Both the position numbers and the translations under genes were made by a program. Below are positions 34,202-42,402 of a DNA stretch of 52,772 bases, in pieces; the first letter of the stretch is position 1, and the number at the start of each line of letters is the position of its first letter. This stretch comes from Alphaproteobacteria bacterium. Lineage in GTDB: Bacteria; Pseudomonadota; Alphaproteobacteria; MPNO01; UBA830. Location: contig JAJEBT010000203.1 of assembly GCA_022822405.1 (NCBI GenBank), positions 1-52,772 of the forward strand, written 5' to 3'. The notes beneath the pieces were generated by a model. That model searched no databases and was not told where the DNA came from. It saw nothing but the letters and a program-made list of their open reading frames with translations.

Positions 34202-37200
34202 TCAGACTTCCCGACGGCCCTCGACCAGCATCACCATCGCCGGCAGCAGGAACAGGGTCGAGGCAGCGGCGGCGATAAGGCCGCCCAGCATGCTGACCGC
34301 AAACGGCACGAGGAACAGGAGTTCGTCGCTGCGCTCATAGAGGAGAGGCGAGAGCCCGAGCACGGTCGTCAGAGAGGTCAGAAACACGGCACGGAAACGA
34401 TCGCGCGTGGCGCCGGACGCGGCAGCGATGGCCGGAATCGCGGGGTGCTCGCGGCGGATCGTATTGTAACGGTCGATCAGGACCAGCGCGTCATTCACTA
34501 TCACCCCTGCAACGCCGATCATGCCGAACAGGGAAACCGCGGTTAGATCCCATCCCAGCACCCAGTGGCCGAATACCGCTCCACCGCAGGCAACCGGGAC
34601 GCCGAGGATTGCCACGAGGGGTTTCCAATAGCTGCGGAGCAGGCCGGCCATCAATGCGTACATCAGAAGGAGGATGACCGGAAACAGCGCTCCCAGCGTC
34701 TCGAGCAAGGCCTTTTCTTCCCTGGCGCCCCCGTCCCGGGAAACCTCCAGGCGGGGGTAGTTGTCGATCAGGGCGGGAAGGAATTCCTGCGTGATTTTCC
34801 GCCTTGCCTGAACCGGTGTGATGCGGCTGACATCGGCATGGCCGTTGACCAGCGCCGCCTGCTTCCCGTCGATGCGGGTCAGTGTTGCCAGTTCGCGCTT
34901 CTCGGTGATGCGGGCGGCGGTGAACAGCGGAATTTCGGCGCCGCCCGGCCCGTAAATCCGCTCGTTGGCAAGATCTCGCAGGCTGCCACGCAGTTCGGCC
35001 GGATAGCGCACGACCACCCTGATCTCGTCGCGGCCGCGCTGGATCCGCTGGACTTCGATGCCATGAAGGTTCGCCCGCAACTGCTTGCCGATCAGGGCTG
35101 GCGTCAGGCCGGCCGCCTCTCCGACTGGCGTCAGCTCGATCTCGAAATTCCGTTTGCCGAGGGTCAGGCTGTCGGAAAGTCCGTAGATGCCCGGAATCGT
35201 GCCCATGAACGACTTCAACTCGTCGGCCGCCTTCCGGAGGATCTCAGGATCGTCATGAACCAGCGCATAGGCAACGGCCGGCTTGAAGCGGACGCGCGTT
35301 GTCTGGATGGAGACTTTTTCCAGACCCTGCATGTCGCCGAGATTCAGGCGCCATGCCTGCTCGATGGTTTCGGTGGATGCCTGGCGAACCGGCCGTTCAT
35401 GGAGTTTCAGGCTTACGGTGGCAAGATGGCTCCGTATCGATTCATCGTCACCCGATCGCGTTCCGGCGCCAGCGCCGAATCTGCCGACAATGACGTTGAT
35501 CGACTTGATCGAGGTTCCATCGAGCTGATCGTTGATCTTGCTTGCCGCCTGGGCGAAACGCTGCGCGGCGGCAGCGCTGGCGTCGAAGGGCGCTCCGACC
35601 GGCAGTTCCAGATGCGCCTGGATCGTGTTGCCGGCATTTGCGCTGCGGTCGAACACGACTAGCCGAACGGTTTCGGACCGCACGAGCCAGGCTGCCGCGG
35701 CCACGAAAACCACGCCGATCAGGAATGTCAGGAAGATATGGCGAACTGACCACGACACTATGGGGACGACGATTGCGTCCCGCATGTCGTCGATCCAGCC
35801 GCGGATCCGTTCCTGAACGTCGCGCAGCGGGGAAAGACTCCAGCGCCCCTCGTGCGACAAGTGCGCCGGGAGAATGAAGAAAGCCTCCGCAAGGGAAATA
35901 AACAGGACGAAAAACGCGACGAGCGGAAATACCTTGACGAGCTGGTAGCCTCCTGTCGTCACGAACATGAGCGGCACGAATGCGAGCACGGTCGTGAGCA
36001 CGCCGACGGTGAGTGGGCCCACGACGGTTCTCGCCCCGGAGATCGCCGCGTCCAACGCGTTTTTCCCCCGCTCCCGCTCCGCTGCGATGTTCTCTCCGAC
36101 AACCACGGCGTCGTCAACGACAATGCCGATCAGCACGAAGAACGCGAACATCGTTCCCATGTTCAGCGTCAGGTTCGAGATATCGAAGAACAACAAGGAA
36201 GCAATAAAGGACAACGGGATTCCCACCGTGACCCAGATCGCGACGCGAAGGTCGAAGACAAGAATGAGGCAAACGAACACCAGGAGAATTCCGATGATCG
36301 CGTTGTGAAGGATGTTGGAGAACCTGTCGAAGATAGGAGCAATTCTGTCGCTCCATACCCCGACTTCCACTCCCTCCGGCGGCTCGTAGGCTTCAAGCCA
36401 GCCCTTCACCTCGTTTGCGACCTCGAGGAGCGACTGCTCATCCGATGCTTCGACCCTGAGAAACAGGGTCGGCTTTCCGTCGACTTCGGATCTGACGTTT
36501 TCGTCGACGAAACCGTCGCGAATCTCCGCCACGTCGCCAAGTGTCAGGACTGCCCCGCCGGGACGGGTGATCAGCGGAATATTCTCGAACTCCTTGCCGA
36601 CCTTTTTCTTGTTCACCACGTGGAGAATCAGGCTGCCCCCATCCGTGTGCAGTTCGCCGGATGTAAGGTTGAGGGATGAATGCCGCACCTTCCGCGCCAC
36701 CTCGGCCAGAGACAACCCGTAGCGGCGCAGCTCGATTTCGCTCAGTTCAATCGAGATTTCCCTGTCACGGCTGCCTTTCAGCCGGACCAGCGAGACCGCG
36801 GGGAGGTTCAGCAACCCGTCGCGAATGTCCTCCGCCACGCCACGCAGCGCGCTCTCGGAAAGGTGCTGTGACGAGACGGATATCGCCATCACTTCCGCGG
36901 ACAGCTTCTTGACTTCTATTCTTGGCGGTTCGGCGTTGGGTGGCGGAAAATTCTCGATACCGTTCACCGCGCCCCTGACGCTGTCCAGGACCGTAGCGGG
37001 ATCGGCAAAGGTCTCGATCTCGATTTCGGTCTTGGCAAAGCCCTGCGATGCGACGCTGACCACCCTGGCCACTCCTGCCAGTCCGACCACGCTTTCCTCG
37101 ATGCGGCGGTTGATGTCTTCCTCAACCTCCTTGGGCGAGGCGCCGGGGACAGCTGAAGTGACGACAATGGTGCGCAGGTCCACGTTCGGTATTTGTTGGA

Positions 37201-37306
37201 CCCGGAGCTGAAGCCCAGCGATGATGCCGCCGAGGATCAGGAAGATCATCAGCATTGCGGCGGCGACAGGATTTCCGGCGAAATATGCGATCGGTCCGTG
37301 CTTCAC
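34202..37306 (-). CDS. RND-family efflux permease subunit
   Basis: 1034 residues, normal for an RND pump. The first membrane helix is VAAAMLMIFLILGGIIAGL. The periplasmic porter domain begins VQQIPNVDLRTIVVTSAVPGASPKEVEEDINRRIE. The proton-relay pair is D398-D399 in VLIGIVVDDAVVVGENIAAER, and the second half repeats the pattern (VIVNDALVLIDRYN). The sequence fits the hydrophobe/amphiphile-type group common in proteobacteria rather than metal-specific CusA, as no Met cluster is visible. It is in an operon after its adaptor (58-nt gap). No outer-membrane TolC-like gene or regulator is present in the window, so the pump must use one encoded elsewhere. The substrate is unknown. Confidence 0.93.
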   Translation of the reverse strand: MKHGPIAYFAGNPVAAAMLMIFLILGGIIAGLQLRVQQIPNVDLRTIVVTSAVPGASPKEVEEDINRRIEESVVGLAGVARVVSVASQGFAKTEIEIETFADPATVLDSVRGAVNGIENFPPPNAEPPRIEVKKLSAEVMAISVSSQHLSESALRGVAEDIRDGLLNLPAVSLVRLKGSRDREISIELSEIELRRYGLSLAEVARKVRHSSLNLTSGELHTDGGSLILHVVNKKKVGKEFENIPLITRPGGAVLTLGDVAEIRDGFVDENVRSEVDGKPTLFLRVEASDEQSLLEVANEVKGWLEAYEPPEGVEVGVWSDRIAPIFDRFSNILHNAIIGILLVFVCLILVFDLRVAIWVTVGIPLSFIASLLFFDISNLTLNMGTMFAFFVLIGIVVDDAVVVGENIAAERERGKNALDAAISGARTVVGPLTVGVLTTVLAFVPLMFVTTGGYQLVKVFPLVAFFVLFISLAEAFFILPAHLSHEGRWSLSPLRDVQERIRGWIDDMRDAIVVPIVSWSVRHIFLTFLIGVVFVAAAAWLVRSETVRLVVFDRSANAGNTIQAHLELPVGAPFDASAAAAQRFAQAASKINDQLDGTSIKSINVIVGRFGAGAGTRSGDDESIRSHLATVSLKLHERPVRQASTETIEQAWRLNLGDMQGLEKVSIQTTRVRFKPAVAYALVHDDPEILRKAADELKSFMGTIPGIYGLSDSLTLGKRNFEIELTPVGEAAGLTPALIGKQLRANLHGIEVQRIQRGRDEIRVVVRYPAELRGSLRDLANERIYGPGGAEIPLFTAARITEKRELATLTRIDGKQAALVNGHADVSRITPVQARRKITQEFLPALIDNYPRLEVSRDGGAREEKALLETLGALFPVILLLMYALMAGLLRSYWKPLVAILGVPVACGGAVFGHWVLGWDLTAVSLFGMIGVAGVIVNDALVLIDRYNTIRREHPAIPAIAAASGATRDRFRAVFLTSLTTVLGLSPLLYERSDELLFLVPFAVSMLGGLIAAAASTLFLLPAMVMLVEGRREV

Positions 37307-37364
37307 GATAGCTCCCCGCTGTGGCGCCCGCCCGGCATCCTGCGGCCTCGGGCCCGAGTCCGGT

Positions 37365-38501
37365 CTACTGCGACGACGATGCCGGTCTGGTCGTAACCTT
37401 CAGGCCTTCCCTCGAACCTGACAGGGTGCTCACGACCACGCCGTCTCCGGCATCGAACGCTTCGACGATCCATCGGCCGGATGTGCGGCCGGCCGTGCGA
37501 CCGACTGTCCTGGGCGTGAACGAACGCAAGGCGCCGTCCCTGACGACCCAGAGACTGTCCCGTTCGCGCGCAGCAGATTCCGGCAGAACAAATACGTTGC
37601 CGCGTTCGGGGCCCAGGATTCGGACCTGCGCGAACGTGCCTGGAACGGGCCGTGACTGTTCTGCCGCACCATCCGCGAGCTCGAGGAATACCGCGGCCAT
37701 GCGCGTCTTGACTGCGACCACCGACGACACGCGGGCGACCCTGGCATCGTAGATCCCGGTGACCGTGCGGACCTTGGCCGGTCGGCCGATCGCCGGGGCG
37801 AGACTGGCCAACTCGTCCATCTTGATCGGTACACGGACCTGCACCGCGTCCGATCGATAGACGACGCCAAGGACCGACTGCCGCCCGACGGCTTCGGACG
37901 GACCGACCAGATCGCCGACCTCCAGATCCGTGGTCACCACCCGACTGGCGAAGGGGAGCGATATTTCCGTGCGCGCCAGTTGCAATTCTGCCAGGGCGAG
38001 CGCCGCTCGCGCCTTCCCGAGCCGGGCCTCGCTGGGGCCGATCGGCGGCGCTGCGCCTTCTCCGGCGTTCGCCTTGGCGATCAGCAGGAGGGCTTCGGCC
38101 TCCGCCACCGCCATTTCCGCCGCCTGGACTTCAAGCTGGTATTTGGCCGGATCCACCCTGATGAAGGTCTCGTTTGCCGGGATCGACCCCCCGTTGACGA
38201 AATCCGGAGACACCCAGACCACACGACCGACCACCTCGGATACCACGGTGACCTTCCCCTGCAAGCTCACCGTTCCTGTCAGATCGATCTGTAGGGAATG
38301 CTCCGTCGCAGCCGGCTTTACGACGTTCACTACCGGCTGGGCCTGTGCCGAACCGGCTGCCGCCTGGTGTTCCACCCGGCTTGGCGCCCTGGCGAGGTAC
38401 AGGGCGCCGACAATAACGAGAAGGATCAGGGTAAGTTGCGCGAAGCCCAGCCATCGCGGCTTCCCGGAGGGTCTGTCAGGGGTGGTTGCATCCTGTGGCA
38501 T
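37365..38501 (-). CDS. RND efflux periplasmic adaptor subunit (MFP)
   Basis: 378 residues from the ATG at 38501, with GGAAAGAG about 4 nt upstream. The frame is open further upstream but lacks coding character. A single N-terminal helix (FAQLTLILLVIVGALYLA) anchors it in the inner membrane. The barrel-sandwich/lipoyl part is VTVVSEVVGRVVWVSPDFVNGGSIPANETFIRVDP, followed by an Ala-rich alpha-hairpin (VQAAEMAVAEAEALLLIAK…ARAALALAELQLART) and a beta-barrel with GTFAQVRI. It links the permease to an outer-membrane channel. It heads the pump operon and is divergent from sufE across 200 bp containing a small inverted repeat. Confidence 0.92.
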   Translation of the reverse strand: MPQDATTPDRPSGKPRWLGFAQLTLILLVIVGALYLARAPSRVEHQAAAGSAQAQPVVNVVKPAATEHSLQIDLTGTVSLQGKVTVVSEVVGRVVWVSPDFVNGGSIPANETFIRVDPAKYQLEVQAAEMAVAEAEALLLIAKANAGEGAAPPIGPSEARLGKARAALALAELQLARTEISLPFASRVVTTDLEVGDLVGPSEAVGRQSVLGVVYRSDAVQVRVPIKMDELASLAPAIGRPAKVRTVTGIYDARVARVSSVVAVKTRMAAVFLELADGAAEQSRPVPGTFAQVRILGPERGNVFVLPESAARERDSLWVVRDGALRSFTPRTVGRTAGRTSGRWIVEAFDAGDGVVVSTLSGSREGLKVTTRPASSSQ

Positions 38502-38578
38502 CGCTCTTTCCGGCTTTGGATTCGGTTGGCCTGTCACAGTCTTCAGTTTACCATGGCAAGCTGCGAATTTGCATGCAG

Positions 38579-38599
38579 TATTCTCGTACTCCAAGAATA
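38579..38599. promoter_or_regulatory. 6-bp inverted repeat upstream of the efflux operon
   Basis: TATTCT (38579-38584) and AGAATA (38594-38599) flank a 9-nt spacer in the divergent sufE/efflux-adaptor region, 78 bp upstream of the adaptor start. Its size suits a TetR- or MarR-type regulator, but none is encoded nearby, and short AT palindromes also arise by chance. Confidence 0.25.
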
Positions 38600-38701
38600 A
38601 CGCCCGGACCACATTCGGAACAGTTCGAAACTCAACAGTATCGCCGTCCCGGATGCCCGAGCCGGTTTCATTGCGTCGGGAAACCCGCTATACCCCCAGC
38701 C

Positions 38702-39169
38702 ATGACGGACCTATCCACCATCGAGCGCACGAAACAGGACATTATCGAGGAATTCGCCTTCTTCGACGACTGGATTCAGCGCTACGAGTACATCATCGAG
38801 ATGGGGCGGAATCTCCGCGACCTGCCTGACGGCCTCAAGGACGACGCCCATCTGGTGCCGGGCTGCCAGTCCCGGGTCTGGCTGCATGCCTGGCGCCGTG
38901 ACGGACATGTCCATTTTGCCGCCGATTCGGACGCGACCATCGTCCGCGGCCTGATCGCGCTCCTGCTGCGGGTCTATTCGGATCGCACGCCCCGGGAAAT
39001 CATCGACACGTCGGCGGAATTCTTCGAGATTCTCGAACTCGGCTCCCATCTGAGCGGCAGCCGCGCCAACGGGCTCCAGGCCATGGTGCGGCGGATTCAT
39101 TCCTACGCTGGGGTCTGTCTTGACGACGGAGCCTCCCTGGACATGCCTGCGGAGATGGCGGCGCAATGA
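38702..39169 (+). CDS. sufE: SufE-family cysteine desulfuration protein
   Basis: 155 residues from the ATG at 38702. The SufE fold is recognised by IIEEFAFFDDWIQRYEYIIEMGRNL and the sulfur-accepting Cys55 in LVPGCQSRVWL. It accepts sulfur from the SufS desulfurase and passes it to the SUF scaffold for Fe-S cluster assembly. It is not beside other suf genes, as is usual for SufE in alphaproteobacteria. Its stop overlaps the aminotransferase start by 4 nt (ATGA), so the two are co-translated. Confidence 0.93.
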   Translation: MTDLSTIERTKQDIIEEFAFFDDWIQRYEYIIEMGRNLRDLPDGLKDDAHLVPGCQSRVWLHAWRRDGHVHFAADSDATIVRGLIALLLRVYSDRTPREIIDTSAEFFEILELGSHLSGSRANGLQAMVRRIHSYAGVCLDDGASLDMPAEMAAQ

Positions 39170-40023
39170 GTCTCGGGACGATCACCTGGATCGACGGCGA
39201 GTGGATCGAGGGCAATCCGCCCCTCCTCGGGCCGATGAGCCATTCATGGTGGATGGCGTCGTCCGTCTTCGACGGCGCCCGCGCGTTCCGGCGCCTGGCT
39301 CCCGATCTCGACCGGCACTGTGCGCGGATGGTGGAATCGGCGCGGACGTTTCACATGAATGTACCGGTGTCCGCCGAGGAGATGGTTGCGCTCTCGTGGG
39401 AGGGAATCGAGCGGTTTCCGGAAGACGCCGAACTCTATGTCCGCCCCCTGATGTATTTCGAGGACGGCTTCATCACGCCGGATCCCGCGTCCTCCCGTTT
39501 CATCCTGACCATATTCAATGCCCCGCTTCCCAGGTGGCACGGCGTGACCGCATGCGTCTCGAGTTACCGGCGTCCGACACCGGAGGCCGCCCCCACCAAC
39601 GCCAAGGCGTCGTGCCTCTATCCGAACGTTGGCCGGGCCCTGCTGGAGGCCAAGGAGAAGGGATGCGACACCGCCGTGGTCCTCGATGGGCTGGGCAACG
39701 TCGCGGAGTTCGCGGTCAACAACCTGTTTCTTGCCAAGGACGGGGTTGCGAAGACTCCGGCCGCCAATGGCTGTTTTCTTTCGGGCCTGACCCGCCGGAG
39801 GGTGATCGAACTCCTGTCGGATGCCGGCACGCCGGTCGAGGAGGCGACGCTCACGCTTGACGACGTGTTCGACGCCGATGAAGTGTTTCTCACCGGAAAC
39901 TATTCCAAGGTCCTGCCCGTGGTGCGGGTCGCCGACAGCGACTACCAGATCGGTCCGGTTGCCACGCTGGCGCGGGATCTCTATTTCGACTTCGCGGAAC
40001 GCGAGGGCGCCAGAAAAGGCTGA
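39166..40023 (+). CDS. Class IV PLP aminotransferase (branched-chain aminotransferase-like)
   Basis: 285 residues. The fold type IV PLP site is visible: the Lys in TNAKASCLYPNVGRAL, then GCDTAVVLDGLGNVAEFAVNNLFLAKDG (the Glu in the E-x5-N-x-F motif) and CFLSGLTRRRVIELL, which binds phosphate. Branched-chain aminotransferases transaminate Leu/Ile/Val with 2-oxoglutarate. D-amino acid aminotransferases and other class IV members share these motifs, so substrate assignment is tentative. Translationally coupled to sufE. The next genes on the opposite strand encode a ThDP decarboxylase, which could use a 2-oxo acid, but co-function is only inferred. Confidence 0.88.
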   Translation: MSLGTITWIDGEWIEGNPPLLGPMSHSWWMASSVFDGARAFRRLAPDLDRHCARMVESARTFHMNVPVSAEEMVALSWEGIERFPEDAELYVRPLMYFEDGFITPDPASSRFILTIFNAPLPRWHGVTACVSSYRRPTPEAAPTNAKASCLYPNVGRALLEAKEKGCDTAVVLDGLGNVAEFAVNNLFLAKDGVAKTPAANGCFLSGLTRRRVIELLSDAGTPVEEATLTLDDVFDADEVFLTGNYSKVLPVVRVADSDYQIGPVATLARDLYFDFAEREGARKG

Positions 40024-40040
40024 CCGCGATTCGCAGGAGT

Positions 40041-40637
40041 TCAGGTTCCCGCGGCCCCGGCCTCGAGGATGGGCCTGATCGCGTCCCTGAACTCCCGCCT
40101 GCGGTCCGGGCTGTGCAGCCATTCATAGTCGTATGCGAGCGGCGGTGCGTCTCCCGCCTCGACCCTGAGGGCGGCGAATACCGGGCCCGGCATTTCCAGA
40201 AGTTCCGGCAGTTCGGACGCGAAACGGTTGAGGCCGTCGAAACTGCGGGCTTCCGCGTAGCCGGCGGCGCGCGCCAGGCCCGCGAAGTCGATCCGTTCGC
40301 GCCCCGGTATAGGGTGGCCTCCGTTGGCTTCGTAGGTGCCGTTCTCGACCACGAAGTGAACGAGGTTGTCTGGCGCCGCATTGGCGATGGTCACGAGGCT
40401 GGAAAGGTTCATCAGGAGGCTGCCGTCGCCATCGAGCACGATGATCCGGTGATGCGGCATTCCGAGCGCGAGCCCCAGGGCGTGCGAGGAGGCCTGGCCC
40501 ATGGCGCCGACGCTCACGAAGTTCAGCGGATGCGGGTCGACCCGGTGCCATTCGAATGCCGACGAATAGGTCGGAACCACGACGGCCCCGTTGCGTATTT
40601 CGGCAATCTTCTCGAAACAGGCCTTGCGCTGCATCAT
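40041..40637 (-). CDS. ThDP-binding decarboxylase, C-terminal (beta) subunit
   Basis: 198 residues from the first of two adjacent ATGs (40637, 40634). The thiamine diphosphate motif is GDGSLLMNLSSLVTIANAAPDNLVHFVVENGTYE (GDG-x(~27)-N), binding Mg-ThDP. YSSAFEWHRVDPHPLNFVSVGAMGQASSHALGLAL is the standard PP-domain opening of sulfopyruvate/phosphonopyruvate decarboxylases (ComE-like). It overlaps the alpha-subunit gene by 4 nt. Together they form one active site, decarboxylating a 2-oxo acid to an aldehyde. The C-terminal 40 residues (YDYEWLHSPDRRREF) are unusual for ComE. Sulfopyruvate, phosphonopyruvate and a plain 2-oxo acid are all possible. Confidence 0.8.
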   Translation of the reverse strand: MMQRKACFEKIAEIRNGAVVVPTYSSAFEWHRVDPHPLNFVSVGAMGQASSHALGLALGMPHHRIIVLDGDGSLLMNLSSLVTIANAAPDNLVHFVVENGTYEANGGHPIPGRERIDFAGLARAAGYAEARSFDGLNRFASELPELLEMPGPVFAALRVEAGDAPPLAYDYEWLHSPDRRREFRDAIRPILEAGAAGT

Positions 40638-41149
40638 TCCCTGATGGTCCTTCCGATCAGTGCCACGACAGGGCGCGATTCGGCGTAGGCCCGGTCGATG
40701 GCTGGCGGCAGGCGGGCGACGTCGTCCGAGCTCTCGATCAGCAGACGGTCGATGTCCATGGCGTCGAGGATCGGCTCGATGATCCGCACGCCGTAACTCT
40801 CCGAATCCTGCGGCGCGCGATCGGGTTCCTTGCCGAGGAGCCCTACCAGCATGCAGACCGGCTGGCCGTATTCGACCGCGATCGCGCGCACCGCGTTGAG
40901 CGAATCCATGAGTCCGGTTTGCTGCATGAGCAGCACGGCGCGCCGGTCGCAGAAGGCCAGCCCCGCGCAGACCGAGACGCCCTCGTCTTCCTTGCTGAGG
41001 CGGATGAGATGCAGATCGCGATCCGTCGACAGCGGCCACAGCAGCCCGGCGCTGGTCGTGATGTCGGGAAGGGCGGCGACATGCGTCACCTTCGCGGTTT
41101 TCAGCGCATCGATGATTTCGGCGCCGCGCGGGCCGTCGGGTGCTGCCAT
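40634..41149 (-). CDS. ThDP-binding decarboxylase, N-terminal (alpha) subunit
   Basis: 171 residues, the size of ComD-type alpha subunits. It has the Pyr domain: IIDALKTAKVTHVAALPDITT at the start, then RLSKEDEGVSVCAGLAFCDRRAVLLMQQTGLMDSLNAV, where the E in KEDEG is the conserved glutamate that activates the ThDP aminopyrimidine. ADP- or FAD-binding domains are absent, as in the two-subunit sulfopyruvate/phosphonopyruvate decarboxylases. It precedes the beta subunit with a 4-nt overlap and follows the alpha/beta hydrolase by only 4 nt, so the three form an operon. Confidence 0.8.
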   Translation of the reverse strand: MAAPDGPRGAEIIDALKTAKVTHVAALPDITTSAGLLWPLSTDRDLHLIRLSKEDEGVSVCAGLAFCDRRAVLLMQQTGLMDSLNAVRAIAVEYGQPVCMLVGLLGKEPDRAPQDSESYGVRIIEPILDAMDIDRLLIESSDDVARLPPAIDRAYAESRPVVALIGRTIRE

Positions 41150-41153
41150 GGCT

Positions 41154-41957
41154 TCAGGCCGCAGCCATCGTCACTTCCGAGAGGAACTCTTCGAGCGCCT
41201 CGTTGAAGCTCGCGGGGTTCTCTATGTTGGAAATGTGTCCCGCGCGCGGCACCACGACATGGCGGCAGTCCGGTATGGCCCTGGCGGCCTCGGCGAGAAT
41301 TTCGGGTGGCGCGCCCTTGTCCTCGCCGCCGCCGATGACCAACGTCGGCACGCTGATCCTCGCGAGGCCGGATCCGAAGGCGAGGCGTTTCAGGGCTTCG
41401 CAGCACCCCTCGTGCCCGGCCGGGCTGGTGGTGCGGAGCGCCGCGCGGATGCCGTCCAGGGAGGGCGGGTTCTGCTGGCGGGTCGCCGGCGTGAACCACC
41501 GCTCGATCGTCGGCTCGACGACCCCCTCCATCCCGCTGGCGCGGACGGTGTCGATGCGATACTGGAAATAGTCGGCGTAGTCGGGCGGCGCGTCGGGCCG
41601 GGCATCGCAAGCGGTCAATGACAGTAGCCGGTTTCCGTGTTCCTGGGCGAGGCCGTAGCCGAGCATGCCGCCGATCGAGAGTCCGACCCAGTGGGTTCTG
41701 TCTATGTCGAAATGATCGAGAAGCGCTACGGCGTCGGCCATGAGGTCGGCGAAGGAATACGGACCGGGGGGCGCGTCGGATCTGCCGTGGCCACGCTGGT
41801 CGTAGCGCAGGATCCGGAACCGGTCCTGCAGCAGCGACACCTGGCCGTTCCAGAGATCGAGGTTGTTGCCGAGCGCGTGGCTGAACGTCACCCAGGGAGC
41901 GCCCTCGGGACCGCTCACTTCACAGTTGAGCGCGTGGTTGCCTATGTCGACCTTCAC
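41154..41957 (-). CDS. Alpha/beta hydrolase (PcaD-like)
   Basis: 267 residues. The oxyanion-region motif is THALGNN-like (FSHALGNNLDLW), the nucleophile elbow is GLS94IGG (WVGLSIGGMLGYGLA), and the His is in VPRAGHISNIENP near the C-terminus, completing the Ser-Asp-His triad. RILRYDQRGHGRSDAPPGPYS is typical of 3-oxoadipate enol-lactonase-type (PcaD) hydrolases. No other protocatechuate genes are present, so a lactone or ester hydrolase for the adjoining ThDP pathway is a better guess. It is the first gene of a three-gene minus-strand operon and divergent from the PKS. Confidence 0.85.
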   Translation of the reverse strand: MKVDIGNHALNCEVSGPEGAPWVTFSHALGNNLDLWNGQVSLLQDRFRILRYDQRGHGRSDAPPGPYSFADLMADAVALLDHFDIDRTHWVGLSIGGMLGYGLAQEHGNRLLSLTACDARPDAPPDYADYFQYRIDTVRASGMEGVVEPTIERWFTPATRQQNPPSLDGIRAALRTTSPAGHEGCCEALKRLAFGSGLARISVPTLVIGGGEDKGAPPEILAEAARAIPDCRHVVVPRAGHISNIENPASFNEALEEFLSEVTMAAA

Positions 41958-42402
41958 CTGTTGTTCCTCCAGCTTTGCCCGTCGCCAGAATAACAGTCAT
42001 CGCCGCGTTCGGCCAAGGAGCCGAGCTTGCCCGCACACAGGTCACGCTGGCGGGCAGGAGGGGTCTCGGCGTTGAAGATATCTGCTCCCGGCCTGCCCCT
42101 TCCGGACATCCGCCCCGGCAATCCTCGTCACGGGCATCATGCTCGGCCATCTGCACGAGAAGGCCATCACTTCAGGGGGCAATCAACATGCAGCGGCGAC
42201 CGCGTGGAAAAGGGCCCGGAACCGGATCCCGGACGCGCATCCACATGGATTCGGATCAAGGATCGTCGCGACAACTGACCTTGAAATCACTGGGAGTATG
42301 CTCCACATAACTCTGCAACATGTGTACGGAATTCAAGAAACCGGAATCGGATGCCGGCCGCCGTGCGGCTGGCAGCGTTGTGTTCGGACCTTGGGCGATA
42401 GG
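41958..42402. other. Divergent promoter region between the alpha/beta hydrolase and the PKS
   Basis: 445 bp with no convincing gene or RNA. The PKS frame is open through part of it but upstream codons look non-coding. Near the PKS, TTGAAA (42281-42286) and ACATAA (42305-42310), 18 nt apart, form a weak promoter candidate. GGAG-TATG-CTCC at 42293-42304 is a short near-palindrome inside it. Confidence 0.35.
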
